Source: Bacteroidia bacterium
Lineage (GTDB): Bacteria > Bacteroidota > Bacteroidia > Flavobacteriales_D > Cryomorphaceae
NCBI GenBank assembly: GCA_030427905.1
Contig: JAUICL010000002.1
Location: 248,001-312,000, forward strand
Reading direction: 5' to 3'
DNA length: 64,000 bases
Under the pieces are notes generated by a model that had not been told where the DNA came from, made no database searches, and saw only the letters and a program-made list of their open reading frames with translations. Shown here in pieces: positions 1 to 8,521 of the stretch; the first letter of the stretch is position 1; each line of letters begins with the position of its first letter. The position numbers and the translations under genes are program-made.

Positions 1-65
1 GGGTGATTAGTTTCCATAGCCTAGTATTGAAAAGGCTGTTTTTATGCCTTGTCTATTGATTCTGA

Positions 66-1142
66 TTAGGTTTTGAACTTTTTGAGCCCTTCTTCCAACG
101 GATTGTGAATGCTCTTGTGACCAAGATATCCGGCGCGGCCCTTTCTAAAAGTCATCACCCCGCGATCTATACCCGCTCGCTGCTTCTTTTGCTCATCTTC
201 GGGAAGGTGGATCACTTCCTTGCATTCATTCGAACAGCAGCCTTCGTATGCTGCCTTGCACTCGTCGCATTGAATAAACAAGAGGTGACAACCGCGGTTT
301 TCGCAATTGGTGTGGGTATCGCAGGGCTTGCCACATTGGTGGCATTTCGAAATCACATCGTCTGAGATACGCTCGGCCCACCTTTCATCAAAGACAAAGT
401 TTTTACCGATGAATTTGTTTTCCAGGTTCTCATTTTCGGCTTGGCGTGCGTATTCGATTATTCCGCCTTCGAGCTGGTATACGTTTTTGAACCCATTGTG
501 CTTCATCCACGCTGATGCTTTTTCGCAACGGATTCCACCGGTGCAATACATCACCAAGTTTTTATCTTCCAGACCTTTAATCTGGTCGATTATATAGGGT
601 AGCGAATCGCGAAAAGTATCCACATCTGGCGTGATGGCACCTTTGAAGTGACCAATCTCATGCTCGTAGTGGTTACGCATATCAATCAAGATTGTATTGT
701 CGTCCTCGATGATCTCATTGAAGTCTTTCGCGCGGAGATGGGTCCCTTTGTCGGTCACGTCAAAACTCTCATCCGTCAATCCGTCGGCGAGTATTTTGGT
801 TCGCACCTTTATGGTGAGTTTATAGAAGCTCTTTCCATCGTCTTCAATGGCCAGATTTAATCTGATATTTTCCAGAAAACTGATGGTATACAAGTGATCT
901 CGAAAAGCTTCGAAATTCTCGGCTGGTACGGAGATTTGAGCGTTGATACCTTCGTGTGCTACGTAGGTGCGCCCCAGTACGCCAAGCTCGCTCCAATGGA
1001 TAAAAAGATAGTCGCGGAAAAGTTGAGGATTGCCAAGTTTGGCATACTGGTAGAAGGAAATGGTAACGCGCTGTCCCATTTTACCTTGAAACATTCGTTC
1101 CTTCAGTATGCGCCAATCCTCTTCGTTGTGTAGTTTGCTCAT
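66..1142 (-). CDS. trhO: tRNA uridine(34) hydroxylase, rhodanese family (TrhO/YceA)
   Basis: Predicted oxygen-dependent hydroxylase that makes 5-hydroxyuridine at position 34 of tRNAs, acting in the cytoplasm. The 358-residue product has the family order: an N-terminal acylphosphatase-like region, then a rhodanese domain with the active-site loop CTGGIRC, then a C-terminal tail. The tail carries many Cys residues in pairs (CHQCGKPC, CDECKAAYEGCC), a likely zinc site seen in the longer members. The ATG at 1140-1142 gives MSKLHNEEDW. A TATCTTTG -7 box lies upstream on the minus strand. The gene diverges from the RNase P RNA gene. Family assignment is firm; the exact tRNA targets are inferred from the E. 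coli enzyme. Confidence 0.92.
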   Translation of the reverse strand: MSKLHNEEDWRILKERMFQGKMGQRVTISFYQYAKLGNPQLFRDYLFIHWSELGVLGRTYVAHEGINAQISVPAENFEAFRDHLYTISFLENIRLNLAIEDDGKSFYKLTIKVRTKILADGLTDESFDVTDKGTHLRAKDFNEIIEDDNTILIDMRNHYEHEIGHFKGAITPDVDTFRDSLPYIIDQIKGLEDKNLVMYCTGGIRCEKASAWMKHNGFKNVYQLEGGIIEYARQAENENLENKFIGKNFVFDERWAERISDDVISKCHQCGKPCDTHTNCENRGCHLLFIQCDECKAAYEGCCSNECKEVIHLPEDEQKKQRAGIDRGVMTFRKGRAGYLGHKSIHNPLEEGLKKFKT

Positions 1143-1190
1143 TTTACAATTTCAAGTTATACAATGATCTACTCTGAAGAGTACGGGCCG

Positions 1191-1198
1191 CAAAGATA
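1191..1198 (-). promoter_or_regulatory. -7 promoter box upstream of trhO
   Basis: Reads TATCTTTG on the minus strand, a perfect match to the Bacteroidota -7 consensus TAnnTTTG, about 50 bases before the trhO start. No clear -33 TTG is seen at the expected distance, so the call rests on the -7 box alone. Confidence 0.45.
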
Positions 1199-1229
1199 AG
1201 CTTTCAGACGATTATTCTAAATAGAGCCG

Positions 1230-1237
1230 TACCTTTG
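1230..1237 (+). promoter_or_regulatory. -7 promoter box of the RNase P RNA gene
   Basis: TACCTTTG matches TAnnTTTG and sits just before the inferred 5' end of the RNase P RNA at about 1241, the correct spacing for transcription start. A -33 TTG is not obvious. Confidence 0.55.
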
Positions 1238-1240
1238 CGC

Positions 1241-1616
1241 CAAACGGTTCCATCGCCCCGATCCCGATAGCTATCGGGCAGGTCGGGGAGGAAAGTCTGG
1301 ACAATACAGAGCACCACGCTTCCTAACGGGAAGGATGCTGATGGTAAAACATCAGTAGACAGATAGTGCCACAGAGACAATACCGTCCGCCTTAGGCGTG
1401 ATAAGGGTGAAAAGAGTGGGGTAAGAGCCCACAGCTTTGCGTGGTGACACGTAAGGGAGGTAAACCTCGTGGATTGAAAGACCATGTAGACCCGGGCTTG
1501 AGGGCTGCTCGCCCAATCCGGGAGGGTAGGTTGATTGAGCTATTCGGCGACGAATAGCCTAGATAAATGATGGAAGCCCCGATTTATCGGGATACAGAAT
1601 CCGGCTTATACGTTTT
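1241..1616 (+). ncRNA. rnpB: RNase P RNA, bacterial class A
   Basis: Catalytic RNA that removes 5' leaders from precursor tRNAs. Conserved blocks are visible in order: GAGGAAAGTCTGGAC near 1287, CACAGAGACAATACCGTC near 1370, AGGGTGAAAAGAGTGGG near 1404, and ACAGAATCCGGCTTATA near 1594. The ends were set by pairing: AAACG at 1242-1246 with CGTTT at 1611-1615 (P1), and TTCCATC at 1248-1254 with GATGGAA at 1569-1575 (P2). A -7 box precedes it and a hairpin terminator follows. Open reading frames in this stretch are spurious. Confidence 0.95.
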
Positions 1617-1622
1617 ACTTTT

Positions 1623-1650
1623 AAAGCACATCTTTTGATGTGCTTTTTTC
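1623..1650 (+). terminator. Rho-independent terminator of rnpB
   Basis: Perfect 10-bp stem AAAGCACATC / GATGTGCTTT with a TTTT loop, running into a T-rich tract, directly after the RNase P RNA. Confidence 0.85.
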
Positions 1651-1689
1651 TTTTGACTAACCTTGCAACACCCGAGCTTACTTCGGCGT

Positions 1690-2637
1690 ATGAAAATTAT
1701 GAAGTACTGGTTGATATGTTCGCTGATTACTTTTAGCCTGAATATCTATGGTCAGGAGTCACGCAGGGATTCGGCATCAATAGCCCAGTTCGTCAATCTC
1801 GATGCTTTTGAGATTAGTGCTGGTATGGGTGATTTTGATGTAGACGATTTTATCAATCAAGTACAGAAGGACACCACCTTTTATCAGGCTTTTTTGAACC
1901 TAAAGTATTTTCCGCATCGCTGTGAGAGCTGGATGGAAGTCCACGACAAAGATGAAGAAGTGGCGGCTCGCCTTGAGCGGGAATCAATCCAATACAGAGA
2001 CGAGGAAAATAGACGATGGGTTGAAATCAAGGAGGAGAAGTCGAAAGGTAAAATCAAAAAGAAAAATGGAGAGTGGAAATACCTGACTGCCGAGATCTAC
2101 GACGACGTATTCTTCCCCACCCAAAAGGAAAAAGTAAGCAGGGATTACAAGACGCGAAACCAGTCGCTGGAGCATTCTTCGAAGATGGAAAAGCACAAAG
2201 CACAGCTCAAGAAAATGCTTTTTAATCCAGGGCAGGAAATCGAAAACGTGCCTTTCATCGGTGATCGGATGGCGATCTTTTCGGAAGAAATGGTCGAGTA
2301 CTATGAGTTTAGAATTTTCAATTTCGATTGGAAGGATAGCATTCCTTGCATTGGATTCAGCATATCGACCAAAGAAGGTGAAGAGGACAATACCGTGATC
2401 AAGTCGATGACTTCGTACTTTGATGAGTCAACTTACGCTGTGATGGGGCGAGATTACTACTTGGAGTACCGCACATTGTTATTTGATTTTGACATCCATA
2501 TGAATGTCGAAAATATTGTGACAGACGGAGAGATTCTTCCCGTTTTGATCCAATACGACGGCTGGTGGGATATTCCGTTCAAAAAGCCTGAGAATATCGC
2601 TTTTGAGTTGAAGAATTCAGATTATCAAGTAGACTGA
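1690..2637 (+). CDS. secreted protein of unknown function
   Basis: Not recognised. The frame is open from a TTG at 1663, but the ATG at 1690 gives a convincing signal peptide (MKIMKYWLICSLITFSLNIYGQ), so that start is preferred (315 residues). The mature part is charged and rich in Glu, Lys, Asp and aromatic residues, with a very basic/acidic stretch around residues 100-170 and no repeat or Cys motif. It is probably periplasmic or outer-membrane associated. It stands alone between rnpB and the tryptophan dioxygenase gene on the same strand. Coding is supported by length, signal peptide and the absence of a competing frame. Confidence 0.75.
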   Translation: MKIMKYWLICSLITFSLNIYGQESRRDSASIAQFVNLDAFEISAGMGDFDVDDFINQVQKDTTFYQAFLNLKYFPHRCESWMEVHDKDEEVAARLERESIQYRDEENRRWVEIKEEKSKGKIKKKNGEWKYLTAEIYDDVFFPTQKEKVSRDYKTRNQSLEHSSKMEKHKAQLKKMLFNPGQEIENVPFIGDRMAIFSEEMVEYYEFRIFNFDWKDSIPCIGFSISTKEGEEDNTVIKSMTSYFDESTYAVMGRDYYLEYRTLLFDFDIHMNVENIVTDGEILPVLIQYDGWWDIPFKKPENIAFELKNSDYQVD

Positions 2638-2715
2638 TTTTCTACTCGAAAAAAGAGAATATCAGCAATGGAAGGCGATGGATTTTCTATCTTCGATCCA
2701 TAGAAACTGCCAGAA

Positions 2716-3756
2716 ATGTCCCAAAAAGAAGTCTACTACAAAGATTACCTTCAACTCGATAAAATTCTAAATGCCCAAGCTCTTGAAAGTGACGCCGCTG
2801 GGGTGGATGCTCACGATGAGATGCTCTTTATCGTCATTCACCAAGCCTACGAACTTTGGTTTAAGCAGGTGCTCTTCGAAGTGGATTCTATCCTCGATAT
2901 TTTCAATTCTCCGAAATTAGAAGACAACGACCCCACACTCCAAACGGTGGTGCACAGATGCAATCGGATTAACACCATTCTCAAAGTATTGGTAGAGCAG
3001 ATGAATATCATGGAAACGATGACATCGCTGGATTTCCTTGACTTCAGAGATTTGCTCAGGCCTGCCAGTGGGTTTCAGAGTGTACAGTGGAAAGAGTTGG
3101 AAGCCAAACTCGGGCTTGCTTTTGAAGCGCGCCACGGAAAGCACTACTACACATCTCAATTGAGACCGGAAGATGTAGATCAAGTGAAGCAGAATGAAAG
3201 AGCCACTTCTCTGCTCGAGTATCTCAATGTTTGGCTCGAGCGCATGCCTTTCATGCACGATGCCACCATTTGGGGCGAAGCGTTTGAATCGAATCCGACT
3301 GATCATCCTTTTTGGAAGTCGTACCGCGATGTATACACGGGAAGCCTGCTGGAAATAGAGTCAGCTAATATTGAGCAATTTGATTCGGTGATGTTTGGGA
3401 TCGGGGAACAGAACAAGGGTAGACGACTTTCGCCAAAGGCTTGTCGTGCAGCACTATTTATCACGCTATATCAGGGATATCCCATGCTTCAGCAGCCCTA
3501 CCAACTTTTGGATGCCTTGCTCGAGACAGATACGCTGATGGCTACCTGGCGTTCGCGCCATATGAATATGGTGGGTCGTATGATTGGAACGCGAGTAGGA
3601 ACTGGAAATTCGAGTGGGCGCGGGTATCTGAAAGCTGCGATGGACAAACATTATGTGTTCCAAGAACTGGCCCAGCTCAACGGTTTGTTGGTGCGAAGGG
3701 GAGCACTTCCTGAGTTGCCAGACGCACTAAGAGCTCGCCTTGGGTTCGGGGGGTGA
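2716..3756 (+). CDS. kynA: tryptophan 2,3-dioxygenase
   Basis: Heme enzyme that opens the indole ring of L-tryptophan with O2 to give N-formylkynurenine, the first step of the kynurenine route. The 346-residue protein shows the N-terminal block DEMLFIVIHQAYELWFKQ (residues 34-51) with the distal-pocket His42, and the C-terminal block RSRHMNMVGRMIG followed by GTGNSSG, which holds the proximal heme His and substrate-binding loop. This is the longer Bacteroidota form. No other kynurenine-pathway gene is adjacent. Its last 30 bases overlap, tail to tail, the end of the lipoprotein gene on the other strand. Confidence 0.95.
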   Translation: MSQKEVYYKDYLQLDKILNAQALESDAAGVDAHDEMLFIVIHQAYELWFKQVLFEVDSILDIFNSPKLEDNDPTLQTVVHRCNRINTILKVLVEQMNIMETMTSLDFLDFRDLLRPASGFQSVQWKELEAKLGLAFEARHGKHYYTSQLRPEDVDQVKQNERATSLLEYLNVWLERMPFMHDATIWGEAFESNPTDHPFWKSYRDVYTGSLLEIESANIEQFDSVMFGIGEQNKGRRLSPKACRAALFITLYQGYPMLQQPYQLLDALLETDTLMATWRSRHMNMVGRMIGTRVGTGNSSGRGYLKAAMDKHYVFQELAQLNGLLVRRGALPELPDALRARLGFGG

Positions 3757-4563
3757 AATTTTCGTTTTTAGCGAGTAGGAAGCCGTATCCACTTCGCCAA
3801 CAGAAAAGACGGAAATCACTAAATCACCAGATTCAGGCCAGGCACCATGCCAGGAATTGTATTCCATATTTACTTCGTCAATTCCATCAATGGTAAACCA
3901 CGCCCTTTGCGATGGAGATGAAATGGAGATGTCAATTTGATCGCCCATTGCGGCATTGAGATGGTAAACATCCACTTGACCAGAAGAAATTCGACCTGAT
4001 ACTTCTGCGTTCAATTCTTTAATTCTCTGTCGGTATGGACGAGTTCGCTCAAGTTTTTGTAGCCGCTTCGCTTCTCGTGCACATTTTAGAATAAGGTTAG
4101 GATCTGCAGGTGAGTTTAATGGGTTTATAGGTTCCCAAACGCCTTCGCTCCACTCTGCCGATGCATACGGCGACTCATTGGCATAAGCCGTAATGACCGT
4201 GGTTTCGAGTTTGTCTGACGTCCATTCTGAGTAGACCAATCGTCCGCCTTCAAAAAATACATTGTACCACTCGTCGCCATTATGTGCTACGGTCTTGTAA
4301 AGCTCTTCATTGACGAAGTAATTCATCAGCTCGATGTAGTCGTTCTTGATGCTTCCATAGAGCATGTAGCTCGGTGCATTTTCTGCTTCATCTATCCAGT
4401 TTTGGGCTTGGTTTACCCATAATTCTGTTGGAATCAGCATTTCAGCTTCACTCACGAGTTGTTCGGAATCTGAATTGAGCTCCATATCGCAACCACCAAA
4501 AAGGGTTGTGAATGAGAGTATAAGCCAAAAGTTTACACGAGAATATTTAATAGATACACACAT
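3727..4563 (-). CDS. predicted lipoprotein of unknown function
   Basis: Not recognised at family level. The 278-residue product starts with a basic N-terminus, a hydrophobic stretch and the lipobox LFGGC, so it should be a lipid-anchored envelope protein. The mature part has no repeats, and a small C-terminal beta-like domain (around residues 190-270) could be a ligand-binding fold. The gene lies 54 bases downstream of the M23 peptidase gene on the same strand, so it may be the last gene of the T9SS cargo/PorP/OmpA operon. It overlaps the 3' end of the dioxygenase gene by 30 bases. Confidence 0.75.
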   Translation of the reverse strand: MCVSIKYSRVNFWLILSFTTLFGGCDMELNSDSEQLVSEAEMLIPTELWVNQAQNWIDEAENAPSYMLYGSIKNDYIELMNYFVNEELYKTVAHNGDEWYNVFFEGGRLVYSEWTSDKLETTVITAYANESPYASAEWSEGVWEPINPLNSPADPNLILKCAREAKRLQKLERTRPYRQRIKELNAEVSGRISSGQVDVYHLNAAMGDQIDISISSPSQRAWFTIDGIDEVNMEYNSWHGAWPESGDLVISVFSVGEVDTASYSLKTKISPPEPKASS

Positions 4564-4617
4564 TGTTGACCCGCAGACAGGTAGAAAAGGTATCGCAAAA
4601 AAAGGAGAAATGAAAAT

Positions 4618-5361
4618 TTAGGATTTCAATTGTTGCGCTTTTATTAACGTCTTGCACGTACTTTTTCCCATTACACTTTTCCAAGACTGCAGAAATAGCT
4701 GCGCTGGATTGGGGCAGTTTGCTAGGTAGAAGGCTGAATCTGACGCTAAACACACACCTGGGTAATCACCTTTTCGGTTGCCCATATCAATGATAACCTG
4801 GAAATGAAGGTGTGGTGGCCATCCAACATTTTCGTGTGGTCCGCCCAATTCGGCAATTTTTTCGCCCCGTCTCACGAGTTGACCTTTTTTAAGTCCTTTT
4901 ATAGATTCTTTACTCAAATGCCCGTAAAGGCTGTGAAATTTCGCATTTCCGAGCAGGTGTTCAATAATGACTGTTGGCCCATAATCGCCGGGAGTAGCGT
5001 TTATCCCGATGCTGTGAATAGTGCCGGGAAGCACAGCCAGAACATCAGTTCCGGTGGCAGTCCAAAAATCTATTCCGAGGTGGATCTCTCGAGCTTCATC
5101 GCTCTCTTCAAAATGGTGGAATCTGGCGTATAGATTCCTTTGCTCGGCGTATCCGCCTACGGCTACTTTTTTTCGTCGCTTGGCCAAGCGCCTGTCTATA
5201 AAACGACCTAACTCTGAGTGGTCCACAGGGGCAGCCTTGAGCAGTTTGGGATTGTGTTTTGATAGGTCGATATGGTAAAAATCACGTGGCACGAACCCGC
5301 CACCAATTGGGAGGGACACGTGGGGGAGGTAAATTTTTCCGAAAGCTTTGGTCTCGATCAT
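4618..5361 (-). CDS. M23-family peptidoglycan metallopeptidase
   Basis: Predicted LytM-type zinc endopeptidase. The 247-residue protein has the metal-binding pattern HLGIDF (about residue 90), the YGHLS block, and HLHFQV near residue 185, the usual HxxxD...HxH set. No clear signal peptide or membrane segment is seen, which is unusual for a cell-wall enzyme; export may depend on another feature, or the protein may act differently. Its ATG overlaps the TAA of the upstream OmpA-like gene by one base (TAATG), so it is translationally coupled and belongs to that operon. Confidence 0.85.
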   Translation of the reverse strand: MIETKAFGKIYLPHVSLPIGGGFVPRDFYHIDLSKHNPKLLKAAPVDHSELGRFIDRRLAKRRKKVAVGGYAEQRNLYARFHHFEESDEAREIHLGIDFWTATGTDVLAVLPGTIHSIGINATPGDYGPTVIIEHLLGNAKFHSLYGHLSKESIKGLKKGQLVRRGEKIAELGGPHENVGWPPHLHFQVIIDMGNRKGDYPGVCLASDSAFYLANCPNPAQLFLQSWKSVMGKSTCKTLIKAQQLKS

Positions 5362-7520
5362 TATTCGACTACTTCAAAAGTCAAATGTAATTGTTTGAGC
5401 AAATCTCCATCACTATCCACCACATCGAGCGACAAAACCTGCTTTCCTTCAAAGATTCCGGCCATGATGAAGCCTCGAATTGTTTCGTCATCAATCTCCA
5501 CATCCACCACACCTGTAGGGGATTCAACAGCTCCAATCTTTACGCTTCCTTCGGTGGTATAGTTAAAAACAAACTCCAATTTGGAATCAATACCCACCTG
5601 GCCTAGATCGATTATTTCCTTTTCAAACTGGATCAAAAAGGCTTGTTCGCTCTTGGCTTGCTGAACACTTGAGATCTCAATTTTTCTTTCGCGTGCTGCG
5701 TGAATACTGTACACAGCATTCGATTCGTTTGGGTTATCGCTTATGTAGTTTGAAGCGACATACTCCCCAAATGGTATTTCATTGAAGGCAATCTTTCCAC
5801 CATTCGAAGCTGTCCCACGGATAAAAGGTACGAGGCTTCCGCGGTTGTAATCGCGCATATAGTTGATCAGGGAAGATATCCTTCGCGATGTCAACTTCAC
5901 ATTGTAATCAGTTTCAGCTAGCGGGCTGGCGAAGCCTTTAATCGTGATTTCAACTCGTGAGCCTTTCTCGAGCTCCGATTCTAAAAGTTGCATGAATAGG
6001 TCGAGGTCGCGCACACCCCCATCGATTTCATCCAAGAAGAAGGATTCCATTGCTTCTTCGGCTTTATCCTGCTCATCGGCAGTCAGCCCTACGCGGTATG
6101 CTTCCCGATACGCTGGCAACATGGCTGTGTAATCTCGATACGTTTCTACATAAGTCTTGGTGGTAGTAGACTTTCGAGTGCGTGGGTCGGGCTCGTCATT
6201 GTGAAAATACAGCACGACAGGCAGATAGGCATTGAGCGATTCCAAGTCTTGGATGTCGGGCAGCAGTTCTTCTTTGGATGGTTCAGAAAACATCCACAAG
6301 TCGTTGCAACAGGTACCAGATTCCGTTTCGCTCCGGTTACTCGTGATACAGCCCAGGTTCTGTGTTGACTCATAAGTATAATACAGGTCGTTGGATGGGG
6401 TATTGTATGGTGGCTTTAGATTTTCGGGAAAATCCACATCCCCATCATTCACAGCAGCTTTAAATATGTCAAACCCTCCTAGACCGTAATGCCAGTCAGA
6501 AGCGAAGTATACCGCATCTTCGCTAGCCTTGTAAAATGGGGTGATCTCATTTCCAATACTGTTGACACGCACCCCCAGGTTTTTGACCTTTTTGGAGTTC
6601 AAATCCATGTACCAAATATCACTTCCACCTACAGATCCTTTTCTATTTGATGAAAAAAGAAGCACTTCACTTTCGCCAATCATACCAAATTGTGGGTGCG
6701 AATACCAGGCATCTTCACCTTCCGTAGGCAATTGATGGAGTTTTTTATCTCCACGCCATATTTCTATCGTGTTCTTGAAGTCTGAATCAGATTTGAGAAC
6801 GGCTTTGTATGTAGAGTCTTTTGAGAATGCAATTCCCGCCAATTCCATTTCGTCTGAGTCAAAAAGAACTGACTCGGTGTATGGTGGCTGAGCTTGATAA
6901 GCTCTCACCCGATACGATCCTTCAGGGTTGATCACTTCATTCTTCGCATTGTACTCACCATTCAAACGCGAAAAAAGTAGAAGGCTGTCGCGGTAAAACT
7001 GACCATCAAATTGACTTTCTGATTCGCTATCGGCCATCTCAATTTTTTGAAGTTTCATTAAGAGGGTATCTTCTTTCATCCAAAGAATGGCAAAATCACA
7101 AGCCCGCATTTCCTGTATCGCTTTCTTGTATTCGAAACTCTCCGGATTTCCTTCAAATTGGTCTCTCACGCGGCGCCAGGTAGATTTTGACGCCTGGTAT
7201 TCTCCGGACTGTTTTTGCATCTGCGCCAGATAAAACCCACTCAGCGGATACACTTTTCCTTGTTCTCGACGGTAGGTCTTGTAGTAATAGTAGGCCGCTT
7301 TGCGATACTGGTGATTTTCCCGAAGAGCGTGAGCATACTTGTATACCAATTCGCCACGGGCACTATCAATATCCATGGCCTTCTGGTAGTAAAGCAAGGC
7401 CCCGTAAGGATCTCCATCATCAAGGGCTTCGTCGCCAAGTTTGGTCCAGTCGTCTTGTGTTTGAGCAAAAAGTAGCGTGGCCCAGAACAATGAAACTAAG
7501 AGAAAGATAGGCCGAATCAT
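5361..7520 (-). CDS. TPR / WD40-like (PD40) / OmpA-like envelope protein
   Basis: Large periplasmic or outer-membrane-associated protein of the kind that accompanies PorP/SprF in T9SS and gliding loci. The 719 residues comprise a signal peptide (to about residue 19), two or three TPR-like helices (25-110), a middle beta-propeller-like region with PD40 signatures LLFSSNRKGSVGGSDIWY and YFASDWHYGLGGFDIF (about 290-360), and a C-terminal OmpA-like peptidoglycan-binding region with ITIKGFASPLAETDYN and RRISSLINYM (about 530-570). Its start overlaps the stop of the PorP/SprF gene (ATGA). It resembles PorE-like proteins, but equivalence is inferred. Confidence 0.85.
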   Translation of the reverse strand: MIRPIFLLVSLFWATLLFAQTQDDWTKLGDEALDDGDPYGALLYYQKAMDIDSARGELVYKYAHALRENHQYRKAAYYYYKTYRREQGKVYPLSGFYLAQMQKQSGEYQASKSTWRRVRDQFEGNPESFEYKKAIQEMRACDFAILWMKEDTLLMKLQKIEMADSESESQFDGQFYRDSLLLFSRLNGEYNAKNEVINPEGSYRVRAYQAQPPYTESVLFDSDEMELAGIAFSKDSTYKAVLKSDSDFKNTIEIWRGDKKLHQLPTEGEDAWYSHPQFGMIGESEVLLFSSNRKGSVGGSDIWYMDLNSKKVKNLGVRVNSIGNEITPFYKASEDAVYFASDWHYGLGGFDIFKAAVNDGDVDFPENLKPPYNTPSNDLYYTYESTQNLGCITSNRSETESGTCCNDLWMFSEPSKEELLPDIQDLESLNAYLPVVLYFHNDEPDPRTRKSTTTKTYVETYRDYTAMLPAYREAYRVGLTADEQDKAEEAMESFFLDEIDGGVRDLDLFMQLLESELEKGSRVEITIKGFASPLAETDYNVKLTSRRISSLINYMRDYNRGSLVPFIRGTASNGGKIAFNEIPFGEYVASNYISDNPNESNAVYSIHAARERKIEISSVQQAKSEQAFLIQFEKEIIDLGQVGIDSKLEFVFNYTTEGSVKIGAVESPTGVVDVEIDDETIRGFIMAGIFEGKQVLSLDVVDSDGDLLKQLHLTFEVVE

Positions 7521-8521
7521 AAATACACGGGACAGTATTTGTGCATGAAACTACTCGATTCACTCTTTCGGCCAAAGATATATTGAAGCGAAAACTCGAG
7601 CCCACCTCGATTTCGACTTGCAACATCCAGTTCGCTCATGTTGATATCATAGCTCACCGCAAATCGCCAGGCGTCGAGCTCAAACCCACCCATAGCGATA
7701 CCACTGTCGGCGAGCCTGCCGTAATAGCCTAAGAACACCGCCCGGTACATGTCTCTTTCTTCGAGTATCCGCACGCGAAGGGCTGCTCCGAGCATAATTT
7801 CTTGAAACGTTGATTGACTCATATATCGGAACGAAGGCATGGCATCTACACGCTCGGTTATTTTCCATTCGCTTGTGACGTAAGCCGAATACCGCAAAGG
7901 CAGGTTTACACCTGTATCATTGTAGAACGATTGGTCAGGGGCAAGGATGTTGTGAGCGGTGAGCCCCACGCGAATATGTTTCCTTCTCTCGTACCTAAAT
8001 TCGTAAAGCGCACCGAGGTTTAAGTTGGCATACCACCTCGATAGCCGTGCTAAGTCTTCGCCTGAGCTGAGATTTGGATCGAAAACAACACCGTTGTATT
8101 GGTTATTGAATGTTAGATCTTCTTGGGATATTTTGATTTGGGTGGCTCCCACTTGGACGCCTAAATTAATACTGTGCTCGGTAGATAAGTTCAATGCATA
8201 ACTCCCTGCGGTTTGGATCGAAAAGGTGTTGAATCTGGAATCTCCAGCTTGATCATTCAATATGATTAGGCCAAGTGAAATGTCTTCAGGCAGAAAGTCA
8301 AAATGGCCATCGCCCATCAGCGCAAAAGTGGAGTAGGGACGGGAAACTTCTCGCCACTGGGTTTTTTGATTGGCGTTGAGTCGATACTTCCCATTAAATA
8401 CGCCTACTTCAGCTGGATTTGTGGTTTGAGGGGAAAAGAAAAACTGAGAAAAGTGAATGTCTTGGGCATTGGCTGCCAATGTCAGAAAAGTAAAACCAAG
8501 TATGTGAAACCAGATTTTCAT
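7517..8521 (-). CDS. PorP/SprF-family type IX secretion outer-membrane protein
   Basis: Predicted outer-membrane beta-barrel that helps secrete or anchor the T9SS cargo encoded just upstream. The ATG at 8519-8521 (MKIWFHILGF, signal peptide ending in ANAQ) is preferred over an upstream in-frame start because it forms a TAATG overlap with the preceding gene. Typical family features are DIHFSQFFFSPQTTNPA at the mature N-terminus, repeated amphipathic strands, and a C-terminal strand ending in FSLQYIFG. Order (type B cargo, then PorP/SprF, then OmpA-like) is the well-known arrangement of such units. Length, 334 residues, is normal. Confidence 0.92.
   Translation of the reverse strand: MKIWFHILGFTFLTLAANAQDIHFSQFFFSPQTTNPAEVGVFNGKYRLNANQKTQWREVSRPYSTFALMGDGHFDFLPEDISLGLIILNDQAGDSRFNTFSIQTAGSYALNLSTEHSINLGVQVGATQIKISQEDLTFNNQYNGVVFDPNLSSGEDLARLSRWYANLNLGALYEFRYERRKHIRVGLTAHNILAPDQSFYNDTGVNLPLRYSAYVTSEWKITERVDAMPSFRYMSQSTFQEIMLGAALRVRILEERDMYRAVFLGYYGRLADSGIAMGGFELDAWRFAVSYDINMSELDVASRNRGGLEFSLQYIFGRKSESSSFMHKYCPVYL

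Noticed and set aside
1204-1485. 93-codon minus-strand frame
   Set aside because: It lies in the RNase P RNA gene, whose conserved blocks and pairing are clear on the plus strand.
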